Origin: an uncultured Clostridia bacterium
GTDB taxonomy: Bacteria; Bacillota; Clostridia; Christensenellales; Aristaeellaceae
DNA length: 27,265 nt
Assembly: GCA_934621485.1 (NCBI GenBank)
Contig: CAKTUS010000032.1
Coordinates: forward strand, 1 to 27,265
Direction: 5' to 3'
Shown here: positions 1 through 6,844 of the stretch, in pieces
Layout of the letters: the number at the start of each line of letters is the position of its first letter
How positions within the stretch are numbered: the first letter of the stretch is position 1
Translations under genes and position numbers: made by a program
The notes under the pieces: generated by a model
The model's input: the letters and a program-made list of their open reading frames with translations, nothing else
Database searches by the model: none
What the model was told of the DNA's origin: nothing

Positions 1-4
1 CTAG

Positions 5-21
5 TATACATGTCGTATAAT
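5..21 (+). promoter_or_regulatory. -10 box and candidate GntR operator of the sugar-acid operon
   Basis: A perfect TATAAT lies at 16-21. The matching -35 box would fall off the left edge of the window. The -10 box overlaps a perfect palindrome, TATAC-ATGTC-GTATA (5-19). GTATAC-like cores are common in operators of FCD-type GntR regulators, and one such regulator is the last gene of this operon. Repression by covering the -10 box is therefore a reasonable inference, but no second copy of the site was found in the window. Confidence 0.5.
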
Positions 22-55
22 GCTATCATAAACCAACGGAGGTGCTTATACAACG

Positions 56-709
56 ATGGAAAAGATCCTTTGTCCGTCCATTTTGAATTTGCCTATCGAT
101 CGTCTGAAGGAAGAGATCCTTCAGCTAGATCAGGCAGGCGTTGACATTTTTCATGTAGATATCATGGATGGCTCGTTCGTTCCCAACTTCGGTATGTCCC
201 TGCGGGAAATGGATTTGATCCGGGCCAATACAGACAAGCTCATTGATTGCCACATGATGGTTATGCAGCCACATCGACATGTGGAGGCTGTTGCCGACCA
301 CGGAGCAGATATCATTTACATTCACCCTGAATCGGAGATCTGCCCCAGCGAAACGCTGAATATGATCCGCAGTTTGGGCAAGAGAGCAGGTCTGGTTCTG
401 AACCCCTGCACCTCACTGGAAAGCGTACGGGACATGCTGCCCATCACCGATTATCTGATGGTCATGGGTGTAAATCCCGGCTATGCGGGCCGCTCATTCA
501 TGGACTATCTGCTGCCCAAGTTTGAGCGCATTGCCCAGCTTCGAAAAGACTACAACTTCCATGTGGTGCTGGATGGCGGCGCTACCCGGGAAGTGATCTC
601 CACGCTGTACCACCGCTATCAGGTAGAGGGCTTTGTACTGGGAAAACAGGAGCTGTTTTTCCAGGATAGGCCCTACGACGAGTGCATCCGCTTCGTGCGT
701 TCCCTGTAA
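56..709 (+). CDS. ribulose-phosphate 3-epimerase family protein
   Basis: A 217-aa TIM-barrel sugar-phosphate epimerase of the Rpe/AlsE family. Family members interconvert the C3 epimers of ketose phosphates such as ribulose-5-P/xylulose-5-P or allulose-6-P/fructose-6-P. The start is CPSIL near residue 6. The metal ligands are in place: H33 and D35 in HVDIMDG, H66 in CHMMV and D173 in LDGGA. The active-site loop VNPGYAGRSF is at 139-148. The C-terminal phosphate-binding loop is odd: most relatives have a G-(S/T/N)-(S/A) type sequence, and here it reads GKQELF (196-201). The gene opens the operon behind a GGAGGT ribosome site 12 nt before the ATG. In a sugar-acid operon it is more likely a dedicated catabolic epimerase than the housekeeping Rpe. 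The family is certain; the substrate is not. Confidence 0.85.
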   Translation: MEKILCPSILNLPIDRLKEEILQLDQAGVDIFHVDIMDGSFVPNFGMSLREMDLIRANTDKLIDCHMMVMQPHRHVEAVADHGADIIYIHPESEICPSETLNMIRSLGKRAGLVLNPCTSLESVRDMLPITDYLMVMGVNPGYAGRSFMDYLLPKFERIAQLRKDYNFHVVLDGGATREVISTLYHRYQVEGFVLGKQELFFQDRPYDECIRFVRSL

Positions 710-717
710 TCCGTTCA

Positions 718-737
718 TAAGGCAGCGTCCTGCCTTA
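718..737 (+). other. small hairpin between epimerase gene and dctP
   Basis: TAAGGCAG (718-725), a CGTC loop and CTGCCTTA (730-737) form a perfect 8-bp stem. It sits just upstream of the dctP ribosome site AAAGGAG (746-752). No T run follows on the + strand, so it is not a terminator in the operon direction. It could act as an mRNA end protector for the downstream message. Confidence 0.35.
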
Positions 738-762
738 AAAATATGAAAGGAGTCCCTCCAAA

Positions 763-1731
763 ATGAAAAAACTTGTTGCACTGGTTCTCTCCCTTCTCAT
801 GCTTTGCATCGCGTGTTCTGCCCTGGCTGAAACCTACACCTTGAAGCTCGGCACCACCCTGGCCGACTCCGACCCCATCTATGACGGCCTGTTGGAATTT
901 GAAAAGCTCGTGGAAGAAAAAACAAATGGTGATATCGCCGTTGAGGTTTATCCCAGCTCTCAGCTGGGCGCCGATGAGGACTTAATCGAGCAGTGCACCA
1001 TGGGCATGGGCATTGGCTTGATCACCGACTCCGGACGTCTTGGCACTTACGTAAGCGGCTACGGCATCTTTGGCGGCCCCTACCTGATGGCCGATTATGA
1101 GGAAGCCTGCAAGCTGATGGCCACCGACGCTTACTCCGATCTGTGCGCGCAGCTGACCAACGTGGGTCTGCAGGTACTTTCCGGCAACTGGTATGCCGGT
1201 GCCCGTCACCTGTTTATGAAGTCCCCCGTCACCACCCCTGCCGACCTGAAGGGCCTGCGTGTGCGCAGTTCCGGCAGTGCCATCGTAAACGCTTCCGTGG
1301 CCGCCATGGGCGGCGATCCCACCGTGTGTCCCTGGTCTGAAGCGTATAACGCTCTGCAGACCAAGGTGGTAGACGGCGTGGAGGTCAACTACGCTGCGGC
1401 CGTGGGTTCCAGCATTTTCGAAGTGACCAAGTACATCTGCAAGACCGGTCACTTCCAGCACATGCTCACGCTGGTCATTTCCGATCCCTGGTTCCAGACC
1501 CTGCCGGAAGAATACAAGACCATCCTGAAGGAAGCGGCTCAGGCGGCGGGCGATGTGGCCTCTCAGGGCACCATTGCCAAGGACTCCACCTATGAGCAGC
1601 AGTGTGTGGACGCCGGCATGACCATCGTAGAGGTGGATGTGGATGCTTTCCGCGCCGCGACCGAGCCGGTTTATGCCGAGCTGGGCCTGGCTGAGCTGCG
1701 CAGCGAGCTGTACGCCGCCATCGGAAAGTAA
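763..1731 (+). CDS. dctP: TRAP transporter substrate-binding protein DctP
   Basis: A 322-aa periplasmic-type solute receptor of the DctP (TRAP-T) family. It should capture a carboxylate-bearing substrate outside the cell and hand it to the DctQM membrane complex. A signal peptide is visible (KK, a hydrophobic stretch, then ALA before Glu23), fitting cleavage after residue 22. A lipoprotein form through Cys18 is less likely because the preceding CIA is a poor lipobox. The mature part starts with the family pattern YTLKLGTTLADSDP, and the diagnostic segment LKGLRVRSSGS (about 160-172) carries the Arg that pairs with the substrate carboxylate. The gene is followed by dctQ and dctM, and the neighbouring uxuA/uxuB and DlgD-like genes point to a sugar acid such as a hexuronate, gulonate or diketogulonate. 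Confidence 0.95.
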   Translation: MKKLVALVLSLLMLCIACSALAETYTLKLGTTLADSDPIYDGLLEFEKLVEEKTNGDIAVEVYPSSQLGADEDLIEQCTMGMGIGLITDSGRLGTYVSGYGIFGGPYLMADYEEACKLMATDAYSDLCAQLTNVGLQVLSGNWYAGARHLFMKSPVTTPADLKGLRVRSSGSAIVNASVAAMGGDPTVCPWSEAYNALQTKVVDGVEVNYAAAVGSSIFEVTKYICKTGHFQHMLTLVISDPWFQTLPEEYKTILKEAAQAAGDVASQGTIAKDSTYEQQCVDAGMTIVEVDVDAFRAATEPVYAELGLAELRSELYAAIGK

Positions 1732-1753
1732 AGATCACGGTTTCATCCCTTGG

Positions 1754-1787
1754 CGACTGGAGCCCTGAACGGGGCTCCGGTCGTTTT
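1754..1787 (+). terminator. terminator-like hairpin between dctP and dctQ
   Basis: A 12-bp stem with one G-T pair, CGACTGGAGCCC (1754-1765) against GGGCTCCGGTCG (1772-1783), has a 6-nt loop and is followed by TTTT. It lies right after dctP and before the dctQ ribosome site, inside the operon. It may act as a leaky terminator or a 3'-end stabiliser, so that the abundant binding protein is made in excess over the membrane subunits. That arrangement is common in binding-protein transporter operons. Confidence 0.65.
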
Positions 1788-1806
1788 GGAAAAGGAGGGC
1801 ATCGAT

Positions 1807-2316
1807 GTGTGTAAGGCTACCCAAATTCGCCTGAAAATTGAAGAATTCATTTCCTGGACGCTGCTGGCATTTCTGATTCTGTTTGTATTTTCAGCAGCCG
1901 TACTTCGCTGGTTTGGCGTAAGCATTGTCTGGATCGTGGACATCGCCCAGTTCATCTTTACCTGGCTGTGCTTCATCGCGGCCGATCTGGCCTATGCCAA
2001 CGGCAAGCATATGGGCGTGGATATCATCCGAAACAAGCTGCACGGCAAAGGCCGACTAATCTATGATATCGTGCTGGAAATCATTATCATCGTCTTTTTA
2101 ATCTCGGTTTTCTACTTTGGCATCAAGCTGAGCATCAGCAATTCCGTCCGCCGCTTCAATTCGTTGAACGTGAGCTATTCCTGGACCACCGTCGCTGCTT
2201 CCGTTGGCTCCTTTCTGATGATGCTGACGGCGGTGGAAAAGGTGATCAGCAATGGGAAGAAGCTTCGCGCCCGCAGCGCGGAAGCTTCTGAAACAGAGGA
2301 GGGGAAAAAGGCATGA
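1807..2316 (+). CDS. dctQ: TRAP transporter small permease DctQ
   Basis: A 169-aa small membrane subunit of the TRAP transporter, which joins DctM to receive substrate from DctP. The start is set at GTG 1807 because AAAGGAGGG (1791-1799) lies 7 nt upstream. The TTG at 1750 would place the dctP-dctQ hairpin inside the gene. Four hydrophobic segments are visible, at roughly residues 14-36, 42-60, 84-104 and 124-142, with family features WIVDIAQFIFTWLCF and the GKHMGVDI loop. The C-terminus is short and charged. The stop overlaps the dctM start by 4 nt (ATGA), implying translational coupling and fixed stoichiometry of the two membrane subunits. Confidence 0.93.
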   Translation: MCKATQIRLKIEEFISWTLLAFLILFVFSAAVLRWFGVSIVWIVDIAQFIFTWLCFIAADLAYANGKHMGVDIIRNKLHGKGRLIYDIVLEIIIIVFLISVFYFGIKLSISNSVRRFNSLNVSYSWTTVAASVGSFLMMLTAVEKVISNGKKLRARSAEASETEEGKKA

Positions 2317-3590
2317 TTTGGCTGGCTGTTACGTTTATTCTCATGCTGGTCGCGGGCGTTCCCGTGGCCTTTGCGGTGGGCCTGGCATCCACGGTCTTTT
2401 TTGCTTCCGAGGGGTTGCCGCTGCAAATTGTGACCCAGAAGATGGTTACGGGCGCGCAGAGCTTTACCCAACTGGCCATTCCCTTTTTCGTACTGGCTGG
2501 CAACCTGATGAACGAAACCGGTATTACCAAACGCCTAATCAAATTTGCTGATTCCCTGACCGGGCATATGTGCGGCGGCCTTGCGCAGGTATCCGTGGTC
2601 CTGAGTGCGCTCATGGGCGGTATTTCCGGCTCCGCCACCTCCGATGCGGCTATGGAATGTCGCATTCTGGGGCCCGATATGAAAAAGCGCGGCTACAGCG
2701 TTGGCTTCATTACGGGCATTTTGGCAATGGGCGGCATGATTACCGCCACCATTCCCCCTTCCATTCCCCTGTGCGTGTATGGTGTAACCGGTGAGGTTTC
2801 CATGGGCCGTCTGTTCATCGGCGGTTTTATCCCAGGCATTCTGATGACGGTACTGTTCATGGTAATCACCCACTTCATTTCCAAAAAGCGCGGCTATGTG
2901 GCGGAGCGCAAAAAGGCGCTGCCTATGAAGGAGATTGGCAAGCAGGCTAAGGAAAGCTTCTGGGCGCTGCTGTTTCCGGTGATCCTGATTGTCGGCATTC
3001 GCTTCGGTCTGTTTACCGCTTCGGAGGCCGGTGCGTTTGCCACGGTGTACGCCATTTTCGTTGGCTTCTTTGTATATAAGGAACTGACTCTTAAAAAGAT
3101 GGTGGAGGTCCTGAAGGCCACTGCTGTGGACATCAGCATGATTATGCTAATCATTCTGGCCGCCAACGCCTTCGGCTACGCTCTGGTGTACGGCCGCGCC
3201 GCCCAAACCCTGTCAGGCTTTATTATGGGCATTGGCATGAGCAAATACATGTTCATGTTTGTGGTCATCATTCTTACGTTGGTCTGCGGCATGTTCATGG
3301 AGTGCATCGCCAACATTCTCATTTTGACCCCCATCCTGCTGCCGATCGCCAAGTCCTTTGGTATCGACCCGGTGGTTTTCGGCCTGGTGTTTATCACCAT
3401 CAATTCCCTGGGTTCCATGACGCCTCCGGTGGGCGTAACCATGTACACAGCCTGTTCGCTGATGAAGTGCGACCTGTGGACCTATACCAAGGAAGCCTGG
3501 CCGTATATGGCGGCCGTTGTGGTGGTAGCCATGATATGTCTGTTCTGTCCCCAAATCGTGACCGTACTGGGCAATTTGACCTTCGGCTGA
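2313..3590 (+). CDS. dctM: TRAP transporter large permease DctM
   Basis: A 425-aa large membrane subunit of the TRAP transporter, belonging to the ion transporter superfamily. It carries the substrate through the membrane with co-transported cations, usually Na+. The length is normal for the family. There are about 12 hydrophobic helices. Family signatures are GVPVAFAVGLAS near the N-terminus, the helix hairpin motif GGISGSATSDAA (about 97-108), ATIPPSIPLCVYG (about 145-157) and the C-terminal NSLGSMTPPVGVTMY (about 365-380). The ATG overlaps the dctQ stop. DctP and DctQ directly upstream complete the three-part system. Confidence 0.96.
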   Translation: MIWLAVTFILMLVAGVPVAFAVGLASTVFFASEGLPLQIVTQKMVTGAQSFTQLAIPFFVLAGNLMNETGITKRLIKFADSLTGHMCGGLAQVSVVLSALMGGISGSATSDAAMECRILGPDMKKRGYSVGFITGILAMGGMITATIPPSIPLCVYGVTGEVSMGRLFIGGFIPGILMTVLFMVITHFISKKRGYVAERKKALPMKEIGKQAKESFWALLFPVILIVGIRFGLFTASEAGAFATVYAIFVGFFVYKELTLKKMVEVLKATAVDISMIMLIILAANAFGYALVYGRAAQTLSGFIMGIGMSKYMFMFVVIILTLVCGMFMECIANILILTPILLPIAKSFGIDPVVFGLVFITINSLGSMTPPVGVTMYTACSLMKCDLWTYTKEAWPYMAAVVVVAMICLFCPQIVTVLGNLTFG

Positions 3591-3635
3591 TTTTTCCTGT
3601 TTTCTTGCAAATCATAACGATGGGAAGTGTTTCAA

Positions 3636-4640
3636 ATGCGTTTGTCCTTTGATGAGATGTATACGCAAATCAAGCGGGTTCTGATGAAATACGGCATGAA
3701 TGAGCAAAAAGCCTCCATCTGTGCCCGGGTACATACGGAATCCAACAACGATGGTATTTTCTCCCACGGCACCAACCGGGTGGAGCGCTTTGTAGATTAC
3801 ATGCAGAAGGGCTGGGTCCACCCCAACGCGGATCCCACGGTGGAGAAGGATTTGGGCTCCATCATGGTGCTCAACGGCAACCTGGGTCCCGGCATCACCA
3901 ACGCGCTGACAGCCGTGGATTACGGCATGGCAATGGCCCGGAAAAACGGCGTGGGCATGGTGGGCCTGCACAACACCACTCACTGGATGCGCGGCGGCAC
4001 CTATGGCCTGTACGCCGCCAATAAGGGTTTTGTTGCCATCCTGTGGACCAATACGGAATCCTGCATGCCTCCCTGGGGCGGCAAGACCTGCAAAATGGGC
4101 AACAACCCCTTCATTATGGCCATGCCCGGCGACCCTAACCCCATCATGCTGGATATGGCCATGTCCCAGTACGCCTACGGCAAGCTGGAAGTCACGCGCC
4201 AGGCCGGCAAGCGGCTGCCCTTTCCCGGTGGTTTCAGCGTTGACGGCCGCTTGACGGATATTCCCGGCGAGATTGAGGAATCCCGCCGGATTCTCCCCAT
4301 GGGCTATTGGAAGGGTTCCAGCTTTGCCTTTATGCTGGATATTCTGGGCGCAGTGCTGTCCAACGGCATTGCCGCCGCCGACATTGATAAAACCGGCAAG
4401 GGAAGCTGCGGCGGCGCATCCCAGATCTTCATCATCATCGATCCCTCTCAAATCACGGATTATGACCGAATGATCGCGCTGACCCGACAGGAAATTGCTC
4501 ACATCAAATCTGCGGATCTAGCGGAAAACGCCACTGGCATCATGGCTCCCGGAGAGGATTATGTGATGTACAGGGCAGAGCACGCCAAAAACGGCATCTT
4601 TGTAGACGACGCTGTTTGGCAAACCATCTGCGCACTGTAA
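3636..4640 (+). CDS. dlgD: 2,3-diketo-L-gulonate reductase-like (Ldh2 family)
   Basis: A 334-aa NAD(P)H-dependent oxidoreductase of the malate/L-lactate dehydrogenase (Ldh2/YlbC) family. It closely matches the pattern I know for E. coli DlgD (YiaK), which reduces 2,3-diketo-L-gulonate to 3-keto-L-gulonate. Shared blocks are SHGTNR near 45, the catalytic region NTTHWMRGGTYG, WTNTES, MPPWGGK, RRILPMGYWKGS and the C-terminal VDDAVW. The start is ATG 3636, which gives an N-terminus (MRLSFDEMY) aligned with YiaK; the in-frame GTG at 3627 has no ribosome site. As in the E. coli yia operon, it sits beside a TRAP transporter. No kinase or decarboxylase of the yia type is present here, so the product may go elsewhere or the substrate may differ. 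Confidence 0.82.
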   Translation: MRLSFDEMYTQIKRVLMKYGMNEQKASICARVHTESNNDGIFSHGTNRVERFVDYMQKGWVHPNADPTVEKDLGSIMVLNGNLGPGITNALTAVDYGMAMARKNGVGMVGLHNTTHWMRGGTYGLYAANKGFVAILWTNTESCMPPWGGKTCKMGNNPFIMAMPGDPNPIMLDMAMSQYAYGKLEVTRQAGKRLPFPGGFSVDGRLTDIPGEIEESRRILPMGYWKGSSFAFMLDILGAVLSNGIAAADIDKTGKGSCGGASQIFIIIDPSQITDYDRMIALTRQEIAHIKSADLAENATGIMAPGEDYVMYRAEHAKNGIFVDDAVWQTICAL

Positions 4641-4660
4641 ACAGAAGGAAGCGTATAACA

Positions 4661-5680
4661 ATGAAAGCGATTCAAGTGCTGAAACCGGGCAATACACGGC
4701 TGGCCGACGTACCCATGCCTGCCCTGCAAACGGACCGCGACGTGCTTGTACGAGTGACTGCCGCCGGCATCTGCGGATCCGATCTTCACATTGCCCACGG
4801 CACCAACCCCTACGCCACCTATCCCCGAATTCTGGGGCATGAGGTGGTGGGCGTGGTGGAGCGGACAGGGTCGGCGGTCACGCGTCTCCGCCCGGGCGAC
4901 CCCGTGGTGCTCGAACCCATCATCTACTGTGGCAGCTGCTATGCGTGCAGCCATGGCAGGCCCAATGTATGCGAACGCTTGCAGGTAAAGGGCGTGCATG
5001 TGGACGGCGGTTTTGCCCAATATATGGTTTCGGACGAAAGATTTCTTCATCTGCTGCCGGAAGGCCTGCCCTTTGAGATTGCCGCGCTGATCGAACCGTT
5101 TACCATCGGCGCGCAGGCCAACCTCCGGGCGGACACCCAGTCGGGCGATACCGTGCTGGTGCATGGTGCCGGCCCCATCGGCCTGATCGCCATGCTGATT
5201 GCCAAAAATCTGGGCGCCCGCTGTTTCGTTTCCGAAATTAGCGATTTCCGGCGTGAAATGGCCCTTTCGCTTGGCGCCGATGCCGTAATCAATCCGCAAA
5301 AGCAGGATCTGAGTGAAGCCGTCATGGCGCTGACGAACGGCAAGGGGGCAAACGTCATCCACGAGGCCACTGGCGTACCGTCTCTGCTGAGCCAGTCCGT
5401 TCATCTGGCTTCCACCGCCGGCCGAATCGTAGCGTTTTCCTTTGGCAGCACACCCATCCCCATTGACTTTGCTCAGGTAAACAAAAAGGAGCTTTCTCTG
5501 CTGGGCACCCGACACCAGACCTACCGCTTCGAGCCCATGATCCGGTATGTAGACGCGCACCGGGAAACGGTGGCGCGCCTTGTGACCCATGTGCTGCCCA
5601 TGACAGAATTTCAAAAGGGATTTGACCTTTTTGCCGACAAGAATTCCGGTGCGTGCAAGGTCGTATTGAAAATGGAATGA
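4661..5680 (+). CDS. zinc-dependent alcohol dehydrogenase (MDR; LgoD/RspB-like)
   Basis: A 339-aa cytosolic medium-chain dehydrogenase. The GroES-like N-terminal domain has catalytic zinc ligands C38, H60, E61 and E145. The structural zinc loop has C90, C93, C96 and C104. The Rossmann domain has GAGPIG (169-174). It resembles the sugar-acid 5-dehydrogenases of E. coli, LgoD (L-galactonate to tagaturonate) and RspB (L-gulonate to fructuronate). Because uxuB and uxuA follow, an L-gulonate-type 5-dehydrogenase making D-fructuronate is the best inference. Other polyol dehydrogenases of this family cannot be excluded. The start is ATG 4661 behind AGAAGGAAG, 20 nt after the previous gene. Confidence 0.85.
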   Translation: MKAIQVLKPGNTRLADVPMPALQTDRDVLVRVTAAGICGSDLHIAHGTNPYATYPRILGHEVVGVVERTGSAVTRLRPGDPVVLEPIIYCGSCYACSHGRPNVCERLQVKGVHVDGGFAQYMVSDERFLHLLPEGLPFEIAALIEPFTIGAQANLRADTQSGDTVLVHGAGPIGLIAMLIAKNLGARCFVSEISDFRREMALSLGADAVINPQKQDLSEAVMALTNGKGANVIHEATGVPSLLSQSVHLASTAGRIVAFSFGSTPIPIDFAQVNKKELSLLGTRHQTYRFEPMIRYVDAHRETVARLVTHVLPMTEFQKGFDLFADKNSGACKVVLKME

Positions 5681-5690
5681 CCATTACGGC

Positions 5691-5736
5691 GGCGATTTCC
5701 GAAACACAGGCGTTTTTTCGCCTTTCGGAGATCGCC
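5691..5736 (+). other. long intra-operon hairpin before uxuA
   Basis: GGCGATTTCCGAAA (5691-5704) pairs with TTTCGGAGATCGCC (5723-5736): 14 bp with one G-T pair. Above it sits a 4-bp stem, GGCG/CGCC, with a T6 loop, separated by a CACA bulge on the left side. It occupies most of the gap between the dehydrogenase and uxuA. There is no T tract after it, so a role in mRNA processing or stability is likelier than termination. Confidence 0.6.
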
Positions 5737-5762
5737 CCCAGTATTTGAAGGAGTTTGCCACT

Positions 5763-6842
5763 ATGAAAATGACGTTCCGCTGGTACGGAAGCCAGAACGA
5801 TTCCATCTCCCTGCAGGATATCAAACAAATCCCGGCTATGAGCGGCCTGATGGGCCAGCTGGACAAACCGGCGGGTGCGCTGTGGCCGCTGGAGGAAATA
5901 CAGGCCTATATCGACGAGGTTCATTCCGCTGGCCTGGAATGTGAAGTCATCGAAAGCATGAACATTCATGAAGATATCAAGCTCGGCCTGCCAAGCCGGG
6001 ATGAATTCATTGACAACTACCGGCAGTCCATTCAAAACCTGGCGCAATGCGGCATAAAAGTCATTATTTACAATTTTATGCCCGTGCTGGACTGGCTGCG
6101 CACAGACCTGGCCCGGCGAATCCCGGAGGATGGCTCCTATTCCATGTACTACGACGATGAGGAAATCGCCTCCATGAAGCCGGTTGAGATCGTACGGAAG
6201 ATGGCCGCCGGCTCCAACGGCTTTTCGCTGGCGGGCTGGGAGCCGGAGCGCCTTGCACAGCTGGAAAAGACCCTGGCGCAGTATCAAGATATGACGGAGG
6301 ATCGTCTGCGCAGCCATTACAAGTATTTCCTGGATGCGGTGATCCCCGTGTGCGAAAGCGTTGGCGTCAGAATGGCCTGCCACCCGGACGACCCCGCCTG
6401 GCCCATTTTCAACCTACCGCGCATTGCGCACAGCCAGCAGGATTTTGAGAAAATTCTGGCGCTGCATGATAACCCGTGCAATGCCATCTGCCTGTGCACC
6501 GGTTCGCTGGGTTCCAATCCGGAAAACGATATGCCCTCCATCATCCGCCACTTTGGTTCGCAGGACCGCATTGCGGCCATGCACGTCCGCAACGTCAAAT
6601 TTCTTGGCAACCGCTGCTTCCGCGAATCCTCCCATCTGTCGGCAGATGGCGATCTGGATCTTTATGAGATCATGCGCACCGTTTATGAAGTTTGCCCGGA
6701 TACCTATATCCGCCCGGATCATGGCCGCATGATCTGGAACGAAAAGGGCCGTCCCGGTTACGGTCTGTATGACAGGGCCCTGGGCGCGGCCTATATCAAC
6801 GGTCTGTGGGAAGCCATTACCAAACAGGGAAAGGAAGCGTAA
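5763..6842 (+). CDS. uxuA: mannonate dehydratase UxuA
   Basis: A 359-aa enzyme of the UxuA family, a TIM-barrel metal enzyme. It removes water from D-mannonate to give 2-keto-3-deoxy-D-gluconate in hexuronate breakdown. Family marks are MTFRWYG at the N-terminus, HPDDPAWPIFNLPR with H207, CTGSLG with C245, HVRN (274-277) and RPDHGRMIW near the C-terminus. The start is ATG 5763, 9 nt after AAGGAG (5748-5753). The gene ends 2 nt before uxuB, so the two are probably translated together. KDG kinase and aldolase must be encoded elsewhere in the genome. Confidence 0.97.
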   Translation: MKMTFRWYGSQNDSISLQDIKQIPAMSGLMGQLDKPAGALWPLEEIQAYIDEVHSAGLECEVIESMNIHEDIKLGLPSRDEFIDNYRQSIQNLAQCGIKVIIYNFMPVLDWLRTDLARRIPEDGSYSMYYDDEEIASMKPVEIVRKMAAGSNGFSLAGWEPERLAQLEKTLAQYQDMTEDRLRSHYKYFLDAVIPVCESVGVRMACHPDDPAWPIFNLPRIAHSQQDFEKILALHDNPCNAICLCTGSLGSNPENDMPSIIRHFGSQDRIAAMHVRNVKFLGNRCFRESSHLSADGDLDLYEIMRTVYEVCPDTYIRPDHGRMIWNEKGRPGYGLYDRALGAAYINGLWEAITKQGKEA

Positions 6843-6844
6843 CG

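Noticed and set aside
1750..1806. TTG start for dctQ at 1750
   Set aside because: It would translate through the dctP-dctQ hairpin; the GTG at 1807 has a strong ribosome site at normal spacing.
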